Shown in pieces: positions 50,866-59,400 of a stretch of DNA of 64,000 nucleotides. A program made the translations under genes and the position numbers. How positions within the stretch are numbered: the stretch's first letter is position 1; each line of letters starts with the position of its first letter. A model generated the notes under the pieces. The model did not search any database and had not been told where the DNA came from. It was given only the letters and a program-made list of their open reading frames with translations. Source of the DNA: Stenotrophomonas sp. 24(2023) (GTDB lineage Bacteria; Pseudomonadota; Gammaproteobacteria; Xanthomonadales; Xanthomonadaceae); assembly GCF_030913365.1 (NCBI RefSeq), contig NZ_CP133160.1, forward strand, positions 2,394,001 through 2,458,000, in the 5' to 3' direction.

Positions 50866-52179
50866 ATGTCTGACGTCAAGCCTATCTGCTTCTATCTGCC
50901 TCAATACCACCCCGTAGCGGAAAACTCCGAGTGGTGGGGCCCGGGCTTTACCGAATGGACCAATGTTGCAAAAGGCCGGCCCAACTTCGTCGGGCACTAC
51001 CAGCCGCATATTCCGCGCGAGCTGGGCTTCTATGACCTGCGGTTGATCGACAACATGCGTGCGCAGGCCGAGCTGGCCGCGCTGTATGGCATCCATGGCT
51101 TCTGCTTCTACTACTACTGGTTCGATGGCCGCCGCATCCTGGAGCTGCCATTGGACAACTATCTCAAGAGCGACATCGAATTCCCGTTCTGCGTGTGCTG
51201 GGCCAACGAGAACTGGACGCGCACCTGGGACGGCCTGGAAAAGGATGTGCTGCTGGAACAGAAGCATGGCGCCGATGAAGACCGCCGCTTCATGGAAGAC
51301 ATCCTGCCGCTGCTGAAGGACCGCCGGGCCATCAAGGTCGATGGCAAGCCCATGCTGCTGGTGTACCGCGCCGACCTGTTCCCCGATGCGAAGGAGACCG
51401 TTGAACGCTGGCGCACGGTGGCCCGTGAGCACGGTGTTGGCGAAATCCACCTGGCGGCCGTGCAGTTCTATGGCATCGTGGACCCGCACGAGTGGGGGTT
51501 CGATGCAGCGGTCGAGTTCCCGCCGCATACGTTCATCGGTGCTGAAAACCGGGTGACCCACGCCGTGGAGATCACCAACCCGGAGTTCCGCGGCGGCCTG
51601 GTGGACTACCGCAAGGTGGTCGCCCAGTCGATCAGCCGTCCCAAGCCGGACTTCCGCTGGTATCGCGGCATCGTGCCTTCCTGGGACAACACGGCGCGGC
51701 GCCAGCACACTTCGCACACGCTGGTCGGCGCATCACCGTCGATCTACCAGTACTGGCTCACCCGGCTGGTGGAGTACACGCGCGTGAACAACGCGCCGGA
51801 GGACCAGCTGGTGTTCATCAATGCCTGGAACGAGTGGGGCGAAGGCTGCCACCTCGAGCCGGACCTGAAGAACGGGCTGGGTTACCTGGAGGCCACGCAT
51901 GCGGCGCTTCATGGAACACCGGCCGCCCAGGATGTGCTGATGAAGGACAAGGGCCTGCTGCATGCGGTGGGTGGTGAGCGCATGAAGGCCCTGCTGGAAG
52001 ACCGTGAACGCCTTGTCAACGACGTGGTGCTGCTGTCGGCCGAAGTGCGGCGGACCAATCCGCAGGGCATTTCGTCGGTGCCGCGCCCGGGCCTGCGTGC
52101 GCTGGTCGGACGCTGCCTGCGCCCGTTCCCCCGCCTGCGCACGTTCGCGGTGCGGGTCTATCACGCGTGGAAGGCATGA
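50866..52179 (+). CDS. WbsX-family glycan biosynthesis protein (GH99-like domain)
   Basis: This 437-residue protein begins DVKPICFYLPQYHPVAENSE and continues WWGPGFTEWTNVAKG, GHYQPHIPRELGFYDLR, CVCWANENWTRTWDG and NAWNEWGEGCHLEPD, the full signature of WbsX-type proteins with a TIM-barrel GH99-like fold. These occur in O-antigen and capsule loci and are often called glycosyltransferases, without firm proof. ATG 50866 is preferred, with GGGA upstream; in-frame ATGs at 50842 and 50860 are possible. The last 60 residues are a basic tail. A 150-bp gap precedes it; it overlaps the next gene (ATGA). Confidence 0.88.
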   Translation: MSDVKPICFYLPQYHPVAENSEWWGPGFTEWTNVAKGRPNFVGHYQPHIPRELGFYDLRLIDNMRAQAELAALYGIHGFCFYYYWFDGRRILELPLDNYLKSDIEFPFCVCWANENWTRTWDGLEKDVLLEQKHGADEDRRFMEDILPLLKDRRAIKVDGKPMLLVYRADLFPDAKETVERWRTVAREHGVGEIHLAAVQFYGIVDPHEWGFDAAVEFPPHTFIGAENRVTHAVEITNPEFRGGLVDYRKVVAQSISRPKPDFRWYRGIVPSWDNTARRQHTSHTLVGASPSIYQYWLTRLVEYTRVNNAPEDQLVFINAWNEWGEGCHLEPDLKNGLGYLEATHAALHGTPAAQDVLMKDKGLLHAVGGERMKALLEDRERLVNDVVLLSAEVRRTNPQGISSVPRPGLRALVGRCLRPFPRLRTFAVRVYHAWKA

Positions 52180-53876
52180 AGGCGGTCCGCCGCGTTGCTG
52201 TTGTTGCCCATTTCGATGCCGAAGGCCGGCTGACCCGTTTCACCCGCGACCTGCTGGACGGCCTGCTGCAGCATGCCGAGCGCATCGTGCTGGTGTCCAC
52301 CCGGCTTTCGCCGGACGCGGCGGAAAGCCTGGATGCGCGGATCACGGTCATCATCCGCGAGAACGTCGGTTACGACTTCTATTCCTTCCGCACCGGCGTG
52401 CTGGCCGTGGAAGGGCTGTATTCCTACGACGAGCTGATCATCGCCAATGACAGCGTGCTGATGATCGACCCGGCAGGCCTGGACCGGGCCTTCGCGAAGA
52501 TGCGCAACGTCGATTGCGGTGTCTGGGGCATGACCGAGTCCCGCCAGGTCAGCCGCCACCTGCAGTCCTATTTCCTGGTGTTCCGCAGGAATGTGTTCTT
52601 CAGCCAGTACTTCCACCAGTTCTGGCGCGATGTGCGCGTGCTCGATGACAAGTGGGAGATCATTCTTTCCTATGAGATCGGCCTGACGCAGTGGCTGCTG
52701 CATCACGGCGTGCGGATCGCATCGGCGTTCGAGCCCGATGCGCAGGGCATGCGCAAGCTGACCGCCCGGCTGAAGCGCAAGCGTGAGCGTGATGCCGCCC
52801 CGGCCCGGGTGGGGCCCCCGGGGAAGTTCGACATCCAGCAGGCCAACCCCGTCCATTACCTCTGGGACGACCTGTACCGGCAGTTCGGGTTCATCAAGAC
52901 CGAAGTGCTGCGCGATGACCCCAACGGCGTTGCCGATGTGGGCCTGTCCAACCTGATCGACGACCCTGCGATGCTGGCCCGCGTGGAGGAAGAGGTGGCA
53001 CGGATGCGCTCAACGCGCAGTACCGCGATGCCACTGGTGACCACCCGCGGCGACGCACCGACGCAGGACGAACTGCAGCGCTATGGTGTCACGGCGATCC
53101 GGGCCGACAGCCTCAAGGCGCGTTTTGCGATTGTGCTGCACCTGTACCACATGGACCTGATCGGTGCGATCCATGGCTACATGCGCAACATGATCGTCGA
53201 CCATGATCTGTTCGTTTCAGTGAAGTCGGTGGCCGACCGGCGGGTCGCCGTCCGTTTCTTCCAGGAACGCAACGTGCGGGCGTTCGTCTATGTGCACCCC
53301 AACATCGGCCGTGACGTGGGCCCGTTCGTCAGTCTGCTCAACACCGGCCTGCTCGATCGTTATGACGCGGTGTGCAAGCTGCATTCCAAGAAAAGCGTCT
53401 ACCACGGTGCTGGCGGCCAGTGGCGCGACGACCTGATGAAATCGCTGCTGGGGTCCTCGCATACGGTGCTGAAGATCCTGCAGGCGTTCACGCATGAACC
53501 CGGGTGCGGCATTGTCGGCCCGGAACGGGCCTATGTCAGCAATGCCCGGTTCTGGGGCGGCAACGAGGAGCGCCTGCGGCGGCTGGCGGCCGAGACCGGC
53601 ATCGAGGATGCATGCATCCGGCTTGGCTTCTTCGCCGGCACGATGTTCTGGTTCCGTCCAGCGGCCTTGAATGCGCTGCGTGAACGTGCGATCTCCCTGG
53701 GGGAATTCGATCCCGAAGCGGGGCAGCTCGATGCCACGCTGGCCCACGTGATCGAGCGGCTGTTCGTGTTGTGGATTGAACAGGCCGGCTATTTCGCCGG
53801 GACCACACGGGCGCCGGGCGAACGGCTGTGCCACGACGATTACGAAGACCAGGGCATCGCCGTGCTGCCTCCCTGA
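52176..53876 (+). CDS. rhamnan synthesis F-like protein (RgpF family)
   Basis: This 566-residue protein shows the RgpF pattern in two halves. The first has RENVGYDFYSFRTGVL, ELIIANDSV and LQSYFLVFRRNVF. The second has HPNIGRDVGPFVSLLN, CKLHSKKSVYHG and WRDDLMKSLLGS. The NxGxDxxxF motif appears in both, which suggests an internal duplication. RgpF proteins occur in rhamnose-polymer loci and are probable glycosyltransferases. It overlaps the WbsX gene by four bases. No rml genes are in the window, so rhamnose as the sugar is an inference. Confidence 0.87.
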   Translation: MKAVRRVAVVAHFDAEGRLTRFTRDLLDGLLQHAERIVLVSTRLSPDAAESLDARITVIIRENVGYDFYSFRTGVLAVEGLYSYDELIIANDSVLMIDPAGLDRAFAKMRNVDCGVWGMTESRQVSRHLQSYFLVFRRNVFFSQYFHQFWRDVRVLDDKWEIILSYEIGLTQWLLHHGVRIASAFEPDAQGMRKLTARLKRKRERDAAPARVGPPGKFDIQQANPVHYLWDDLYRQFGFIKTEVLRDDPNGVADVGLSNLIDDPAMLARVEEEVARMRSTRSTAMPLVTTRGDAPTQDELQRYGVTAIRADSLKARFAIVLHLYHMDLIGAIHGYMRNMIVDHDLFVSVKSVADRRVAVRFFQERNVRAFVYVHPNIGRDVGPFVSLLNTGLLDRYDAVCKLHSKKSVYHGAGGQWRDDLMKSLLGSSHTVLKILQAFTHEPGCGIVGPERAYVSNARFWGGNEERLRRLAAETGIEDACIRLGFFAGTMFWFRPAALNALRERAISLGEFDPEAGQLDATLAHVIERLFVLWIEQAGYFAGTTRAPGERLCHDDYEDQGIAVLPP

Positions 53877-54069
53877 TCGGCCCCGGTCCCGGGTAGGGCC
53901 AGTGCACCGGCCGCGCTGTCGCTGGAGCGGGAACCGCAACGCATGCCATGCCCTGCAGTGGACGTACAATCGTCCGCCAGAGCCCGGGCGTTCCGTCGCC
54001 GGCCCCGCCAGCAGGCGGGCCACGACGTTGCCGCATGGGTGCCAGGCACCGTGAACCATCAGGGCGAGC
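53877..54069 (+). promoter_or_regulatory. gap before the 785-residue membrane protein gene
   Basis: This 193-bp interval contains a TACAAT -10-like box at 53965-53970 and no gene. It is the largest gap in the left half of the glycan locus and probably holds a separate promoter for the following gene. Confidence 0.4.
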
Positions 54070-56427
54070 ATGAACAACGATATCGGCGGCGCCAAGAGTG
54101 GCAGCAGCACATGGCAGGGGCTTGCCGCCGCGCTGGCATGCATCCTGACCCTGCTGTGGGTTGTTCCGTTCAATCCGGCGATGCCGGTAACGGGCGTGGA
54201 TGGTTCCTGGGCCTATGCCATGAACGTTGCTGTCGCCGAGCATCTGCGGTTTGGCAAGGACATTGTCTTCACGTTCGGCCCCTGGGCATCGGTCTACACC
54301 GGGCTTTTCCATCCGGCGACCGACACGCTGATGATCGTCGGCTCCCTGCTTGCCGGGCTTGCGGTGTCGGCAGGTTTCTTCGCGCTGCTGGCGCCGTCCC
54401 GCCGGGCCCTGCTGCTGCTTCTGCCGGTGGTGCTCGCACTGATCTGGTCCTCGGCCTGGCATGGATGGCGGGACGCGCTGTTCCTGTTCCTGCCGGTGCT
54501 GCTGCCCTGCGTTGTCGCGCGGCAGCGGCTGGGCAGGGCGGCCCACCTGCTGGTGATCTGCCTGCTGTGTGCGGCCATGGCGATTCTTCCCTTGGCCAAG
54601 GGCAATGTCACCGTGATGGTCGTCTTCTCCATGGCCGTCGCGATGTGGTTGAGCCGGCGCGCCTCACCGGCACGGGCAGTGGCGATGCCGGCAATCGTGC
54701 TGCTGGTGATGCTCCTGGCATGGTGGGCGTGCGGCCAGGCATTGGCCGACCTGCCAGGCTACTTCCTGGCGCAGGTGCCGATCATTTCCGGGTACACCGA
54801 GGCGATGTCGGTTCAGGGGCGGTCACGCGACATCGTGGTGTTCCTCGTGGCGGGGGGCCTGATGTTCGGCGTTGCGGTGCTTGCCGCGGGGCGCGGGCAG
54901 CGGCATGTTCCCCTGCTGGTGGCGGCGTATCTGTTCCTGATCTTCAAATCGAGCTTCGTCCGCCACGATGAACAGCATGCCGTCATCGCTGCGGCAGCAT
55001 TGCTGCTGCTCGGCCTGCTGATCTGCTTCAGCCCCGGCGCGGGCGCGGGGAGGGGGCCGGTGGCGCTGCTGCTTGGCTGTATGGGATGGGCCGTGATTTC
55101 CCATGGCTATGTGCCGATGGCGCCGCAGGCCATGCAGGCCCGCCTGCTGGAGATGGTGCGCAGCCCCATCGCCGGCCTCTGGACCCGTATCGCGCACCCT
55201 GGCGAGCTTGCGGCCCGCTTCAGGCAGGAAACCTCGCGGCTGGGCGACCGGCCGCCCTTTGCCCGGGCGACGATGCGCGCGGATGTCTATCCGTGGGATC
55301 TGACCCCGATGATCGCCGCCGGGCAGCCCTGGGCGCCACGCCCGATCCTGCAGAGCTACTCGGCCTACACCCCGGGACTGGTGCAGGCCAATGCCCTGCA
55401 CCTGCAGCGCAACCCACCCCAGCGCGTGTACTTCAACCTGAACCCGATCGACGGGCGATACCCCTCGATCGAGGACGGCGCGAGCTGGCTTCCGCTGCTG
55501 GGAACGTTCGCTCCCGTGGCGATCGAGGGGGAATTCGCGGTCCTGGAGCGGCGGCCCGGGAACGGGAGCGCGCTGGTTCCCGGCAATGGCGTGCAGGTGG
55601 CTGCAGTGCTGGGGCAGGAAGTGCCGGTGCCTGCCTGGGACGACCCGGTGTGGATCACCCTGGACATCCAGCCCACATTGGCCGGGCGCCTGGCGTCGAT
55701 GGCCTACAAGGCCCCTCCGCTGTCGCTGTGGGTGCGCTACGAGAACGGGGACACCGCCCGGTTCCGCCTCGTTGCGGGCATGGCACGGACGGGATTCCTG
55801 CTTTCCCCGACCCTCACCCGCGCCGACGAGTACGTGGCATTGGCCTCCCATCACCGGCAGGCGCTGCTTGGAAAACGGCGGGTTGTGGCGATGGGCGTAT
55901 CCGGTGGCAGTGGAACGCGCCTGCTTTGGCAGCAGGCGTACCACCTGCGCTTTGCACCGCTGGCCGTGCCGCCGTCGGAGCAGGCCGATGCGGTGCTGCT
56001 GGGCCGGCAGCAGGCGGCCATGGCACCGGAGCATTACGCCACCGGCGGCAACTGCAGCATCGATGAGTTCGACCACCGACCGGTGGCCGCAGCGCCGATG
56101 GATGCGGCGGCCGGCATGGTGCTGGTGCGCGGATGGGCGGCCGTGGATGCGGTGAAGGGCGTGCCGAACCAGGGCACCCTGCTGCTGGCAACCGGGCAGG
56201 ACGGTAGCTGGCATACGGTGACGGCACGCCGTGTGGCGCGCCCCGACGTGGCCGCCTATTTCCAGCAGCCCGGCCTGGAATATGCGGGGTTCGAGGCGTA
56301 TCTGGACGTAAGTCGCCTGGCGGGGGATGCGCAGATCCGCCTGGTGCAGGCAGATGGCAGCCAGCAGCGGCTGTGCAGCACAGCGGCCGTGTCCCTGCAC
56401 CGTACCGACGCGCCCACGCCCCGCTAG
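54070..56427 (+). CDS. large polytopic membrane protein with a periplasmic C-terminal region (GT-C-like, unknown)
   Basis: This is a 785-residue protein I cannot name. About eleven hydrophobic helices fill residues 15-350. The first periplasmic loop carries VTGVDGSWAYAMN and FTFGPWASVY, with an acidic residue placed as in GT-C glycosyltransferases. About 430 C-terminal residues are soluble and presumably periplasmic. The last 110 form a domain bounded by cysteines (GGNCSIDEF ... QQRLCS) with RGWAAVDA and VARRPDVA-like (RRVARPDVAAYF) motifs that recur in the minus-strand membrane protein at 57205-58929. It is probably an O-antigen-modifying or glycan-assembling enzyme. It is convergent with the SGNH lipoprotein gene. 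Confidence 0.75.
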   Translation: MNNDIGGAKSGSSTWQGLAAALACILTLLWVVPFNPAMPVTGVDGSWAYAMNVAVAEHLRFGKDIVFTFGPWASVYTGLFHPATDTLMIVGSLLAGLAVSAGFFALLAPSRRALLLLLPVVLALIWSSAWHGWRDALFLFLPVLLPCVVARQRLGRAAHLLVICLLCAAMAILPLAKGNVTVMVVFSMAVAMWLSRRASPARAVAMPAIVLLVMLLAWWACGQALADLPGYFLAQVPIISGYTEAMSVQGRSRDIVVFLVAGGLMFGVAVLAAGRGQRHVPLLVAAYLFLIFKSSFVRHDEQHAVIAAAALLLLGLLICFSPGAGAGRGPVALLLGCMGWAVISHGYVPMAPQAMQARLLEMVRSPIAGLWTRIAHPGELAARFRQETSRLGDRPPFARATMRADVYPWDLTPMIAAGQPWAPRPILQSYSAYTPGLVQANALHLQRNPPQRVYFNLNPIDGRYPSIEDGASWLPLLGTFAPVAIEGEFAVLERRPGNGSALVPGNGVQVAAVLGQEVPVPAWDDPVWITLDIQPTLAGRLASMAYKAPPLSLWVRYENGDTARFRLVAGMARTGFLLSPTLTRADEYVALASHHRQALLGKRRVVAMGVSGGSGTRLLWQQAYHLRFAPLAVPPSEQADAVLLGRQQAAMAPEHYATGGNCSIDEFDHRPVAAAPMDAAAGMVLVRGWAAVDAVKGVPNQGTLLLATGQDGSWHTVTARRVARPDVAAYFQQPGLEYAGFEAYLDVSRLAGDAQIRLVQADGSQQRLCSTAAVSLHRTDAPTPR

Positions 56428-56455
56428 CGGGCCTGCGTGCGCCGGCACGGGCCGG

Positions 56456-57208
56456 TCATGGCGGGGTGGGCAGGAACAGCGGCAGCAACCGTTCCAGGAC
56501 GAGCTGGTGGCCCTGGCGGTTGGGGTGGTTGAACTGTGCCATCAGTGCAGCGCGGTCGCCGGGATAGGCCTGGAATGCAGCCAGGCTGTCGGCGACGGGA
56601 ACCTGCGCATCGTGCCCCAGCTGCCGGATCATCGTTGCCTGCTGTGCAAGCGTGTCGTCGCTGCGTTGCGGATCGGCCTGTTCGTCCCAGGTCGGGGTCA
56701 GCAGGACCGGGCAGGCGCCGGCCGCACGGCTGGCTTCGATCATCTTTTCGAGGTTGGCCGTGGATTCGGCCAATGGAAGCGCGCGATCGTTCAAGCCATA
56801 GTCGATCAGCACCACCCGGGGGTGATGGTCCAGCGCATCGCGCTGGAAGCGTGCACGGCCCTGCGTGGAGTTCTCGCCCCCCACGCCTGCGGTGATGACA
56901 TTCAGCACGGCATACGGGTACGCGTTGGCAAGGGCATCTTCCAGCAGCCGCGGATAGGCATCACGCTTCTGAACCTGCGGGGTGGTGCCGTAGCCTGCGG
57001 GCACGCTGTGCCCGAACGCGACGATGTTGACCGTGGCGTTGCCGGGCCACTGCTGCTGCAGGTCGTGGATCACCGCCGCCAGGCACGGCGGACCGGCGGG
57101 AGCCGGGGTCGCTGCCGCCGCCTGGGGGGGCGCCACCACCGGCGTGGGTGCGCGCGTGCATCCGGTGGCCAGGCAGAGGGCGAGCGCCAGGAGTGATGTG
57201 CGGATCAT
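56456..57208 (-). CDS. SGNH/GDSL-type hydrolase, lipoprotein
   Basis: This 250-residue lipoprotein has a signal ending LATGC and then an SGNH-type fold: block I VAFGHSVPAGYG (Ser retained, the usual Asp before it is His), GVGGENS, DYGLND (Asn), and the C-terminal histidine in NHPNRQGH. The Asp normally three residues before that histidine is Gln, so the triad may be reduced to a dyad. It likely removes or transfers an acyl group on glycans at the periplasmic face. Its start overlaps the stop of the preceding membrane protein (ATGA), so the two probably act together. Confidence 0.82.
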   Translation of the reverse strand: MIRTSLLALALCLATGCTRAPTPVVAPPQAAAATPAPAGPPCLAAVIHDLQQQWPGNATVNIVAFGHSVPAGYGTTPQVQKRDAYPRLLEDALANAYPYAVLNVITAGVGGENSTQGRARFQRDALDHHPRVVLIDYGLNDRALPLAESTANLEKMIEASRAAGACPVLLTPTWDEQADPQRSDDTLAQQATMIRQLGHDAQVPVADSLAAFQAYPGDRAALMAQFNHPNRQGHQLVLERLLPLFLPTPP

Positions 57209-58929
57209 GGGCGGAAATCGATGTTGGCGGCGAGCGGGCAGAAGTGGCCGCGGGTATACAGCCAGGCACTGACAGGGCCTTCTGCGTGGATGACGTAGCC
57301 CCGCCAGCCTGTCGTTCCGGATGCACCGGCGACACTGCGGGCGACATCGGGGCGGACCTCGCCCAGCACGCCGTAGCCCACCGTAGCGTCATCCCGTCCG
57401 GTCAGCACGATCAACTTGGCCGACGCATCGGCAGGTGCCCGGGCCCAGCCGTTGAGCAGCCACGCACCCTCGATTGCCCTGGCATCGTCCAGCGAGCCCT
57501 GGCATACCGATGCATCGACACGATCGCGTGCGAACGCCAGTGTTCCGATCGACCTCGCCCAGTCCCTGCCATAGACCGACAGGCCCTGCGAGTCGGCGTA
57601 GTTCATCAGCGGTACCACGATGTCCTGGCCGGAACGCGGGAACATCCAGTCGATGTAGCTGCCATCGCGGACCCCCATCTTGACGCCCAGTACCGCGACA
57701 TCCCGGTAGAAAGGCTGCGGTGGCATGGTCAGCATGGCGTGCTGGCTCCACAGGCCTGCCGGCAGCATGGTGGCCGCCAGCACGGCGGCCACGGCCCAGA
57801 ACCGTGCCTTGCTGGCGATATCGGCAAACAGCAGGAAGGCACTGACCCAGGCGATGAGGGCCGGCGTGGTGTAGCGGCTGGCCACTGCGGTCTCGATGCC
57901 CAGGTTGTAGCGCCCGCTGCCGGCCAGCACGGCGGCCGCAGCCGCGAAGGCGAAGGTGGCGCCGATGTAGAGGCGGTAGCTGTTCAACGTGCCACGGCGC
58001 AGCAGGTGCAGGCTCATCGCCAACATGGCCGCCAGCAGCAGGATGCCAGCCACGAAGGCCGATGCCTGGCCGGCGCCGAGGAAGGCGATGGGGGAGCCCA
58101 GGAAATTCAGTGCGTAATGGGCTACCTGCAGGGGGTGGTGCAGCAGGCCATCCACCGGGGAGGCGTGGTAGGGGGGGCTGTGGTAGCCACGGAAGTAGAT
58201 CGCCCAGGCGGCTGCCATGGCGATGATCGACAGCACCCGGTGCTTCCACTTCAACCCGAGCATGAATGACATCGCGACCAGGATCGGGAAGGCGATCAGG
58301 CCGTTGCTCATGCTGAGCATCGACACCAGCGCCAGCAGCAGTCCAGCGCCCTGCGGTACCCAGCTGCCATCGGCGCGTGCACGGCTGTAGACCAGGAAGG
58401 CGGCGATGGCGAAGAAGTAGACGGCGATGAACTGGCTCTGGAACCCCCAGGTCAGGTTGTCGTCCTGCATCCACAGGAACCGCCCCAGCAGCACCACGCC
58501 GGCAATGACCGCCAGTGAATGGCGCTGGGTGGCGAAGCGGATGTACCCGATGATGAAGACACCGGCAATGGCCAGGTGAAGCAGGACGTTGGCCGGGATG
58601 AGCAGGTAGCCCTGGCCCTTGAAGAAGTGCAGGTCGAGCCAGAACAGCGACCGCGTCAGGACGATGCGGTGCTCGTTGTGCTGTGCCCACCAGGCCCCGG
58701 CATCACCGTTGTTGATCTTCTGCCAGAAGCCGATCATGCCGTCCCACTCGTCCATGTAGAGCGTGGACGAGAAGTGCATGACGACGCCGATGACCGTGGT
58801 CAACAGGATCGCCAGCCCTCCCAGCAACCACAGTGCTCCCACCCGCCGGTGCCAGCGTGGGGCATCGGCGGTGGCGGCGGACCGGGTGGCGCCGCCGGGG
58901 GCGCGATTGTCCAGGATGTTCTGGTTCAC
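57205..58929 (-). CDS. polytopic membrane protein, GT-C-like, with shared C-terminal domain
   Basis: This 574-residue protein has about ten helices (residues 28-400) and a periplasmic tail. The first loop contains LYMDEWDGMIGFWQK and WWAQHNEHRIVL, an acidic pair plus aromatic cluster as in lipid-linked-sugar glycosyltransferases (GT-C). The tail (about 465-570) carries SVCQGSLDDA, LNGWARAPAD, EVRPDVARSV and GHFCPL, which match in order the C-terminal domain of the 785-residue protein encoded at 54070. I do not recognise the family. It is followed by, and overlaps, the SGNH lipoprotein gene. Confidence 0.78.
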   Translation of the reverse strand: MNQNILDNRAPGGATRSAATADAPRWHRRVGALWLLGGLAILLTTVIGVVMHFSSTLYMDEWDGMIGFWQKINNGDAGAWWAQHNEHRIVLTRSLFWLDLHFFKGQGYLLIPANVLLHLAIAGVFIIGYIRFATQRHSLAVIAGVVLLGRFLWMQDDNLTWGFQSQFIAVYFFAIAAFLVYSRARADGSWVPQGAGLLLALVSMLSMSNGLIAFPILVAMSFMLGLKWKHRVLSIIAMAAAWAIYFRGYHSPPYHASPVDGLLHHPLQVAHYALNFLGSPIAFLGAGQASAFVAGILLLAAMLAMSLHLLRRGTLNSYRLYIGATFAFAAAAAVLAGSGRYNLGIETAVASRYTTPALIAWVSAFLLFADIASKARFWAVAAVLAATMLPAGLWSQHAMLTMPPQPFYRDVAVLGVKMGVRDGSYIDWMFPRSGQDIVVPLMNYADSQGLSVYGRDWARSIGTLAFARDRVDASVCQGSLDDARAIEGAWLLNGWARAPADASAKLIVLTGRDDATVGYGVLGEVRPDVARSVAGASGTTGWRGYVIHAEGPVSAWLYTRGHFCPLAANIDFRP

Positions 58930-58995
58930 GCAGGTCTGTTCTCCATGCGGTGCTGGGCGATGGGAAGGAGGGTCATGAGGGTCTGCACGGCACGC

Positions 58996-59400
58996 TCATG
59001 CCCGGAATGACAGGCGCTTGTGCCCGATGTAGCTGGTGAACACCGGAACCGCCACGCCGATGGCATGGGCGATGGTCTCATTGTGGAAATCCACGCCCAG
59101 CAGTGGCAGCAGCCAGTGCGCGAACAGCAGGCTGATCGCGATGGTCTGCACCACGGCGGCCAGGTTGACCGCCACGAACCACATGATCTGGTGGTGGACG
59201 CGGTTGCTGGCCTGCCCGAACACGAACAGCTTGTTGAGCGTGAACGCGGTGATCATGCCCAGGAGGTAGGCGATGACGATGGACGGGACATAGCCCATCC
59301 AATGGCCCAGCACGATACGCGAGCCGAAGTTGACGGCGGCGGCAAGGCCGCCTGCCGCCAGGAACAGCACGAACTGGCGCGAAGACGCAGCGGTGCTCAC
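58996..59400 (-). CDS. GtrA-family membrane protein
   Basis: This is a 134-residue protein with four helices of the GtrA type (FVLFLAAGGLAAAVNFGSRIV, VIAYLLGMITAFTLNKLFVF, WFVAVNLAAVVQTIAISLL, HAIGVAVPVFTSYIGHKRLSF). GtrA proteins help flip or present polyprenyl-phosphate sugars. The start is GTG 59400, overlapping the stop of the FAD oxidoreductase gene (GTGA). No GtrB-like transferase lies in the window; it could be encoded beyond the right edge. Confidence 0.88.
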   Translation of the reverse strand: MSTAASSRQFVLFLAAGGLAAAVNFGSRIVLGHWMGYVPSIVIAYLLGMITAFTLNKLFVFGQASNRVHHQIMWFVAVNLAAVVQTIAISLLFAHWLLPLLGVDFHNETIAHAIGVAVPVFTSYIGHKRLSFRA

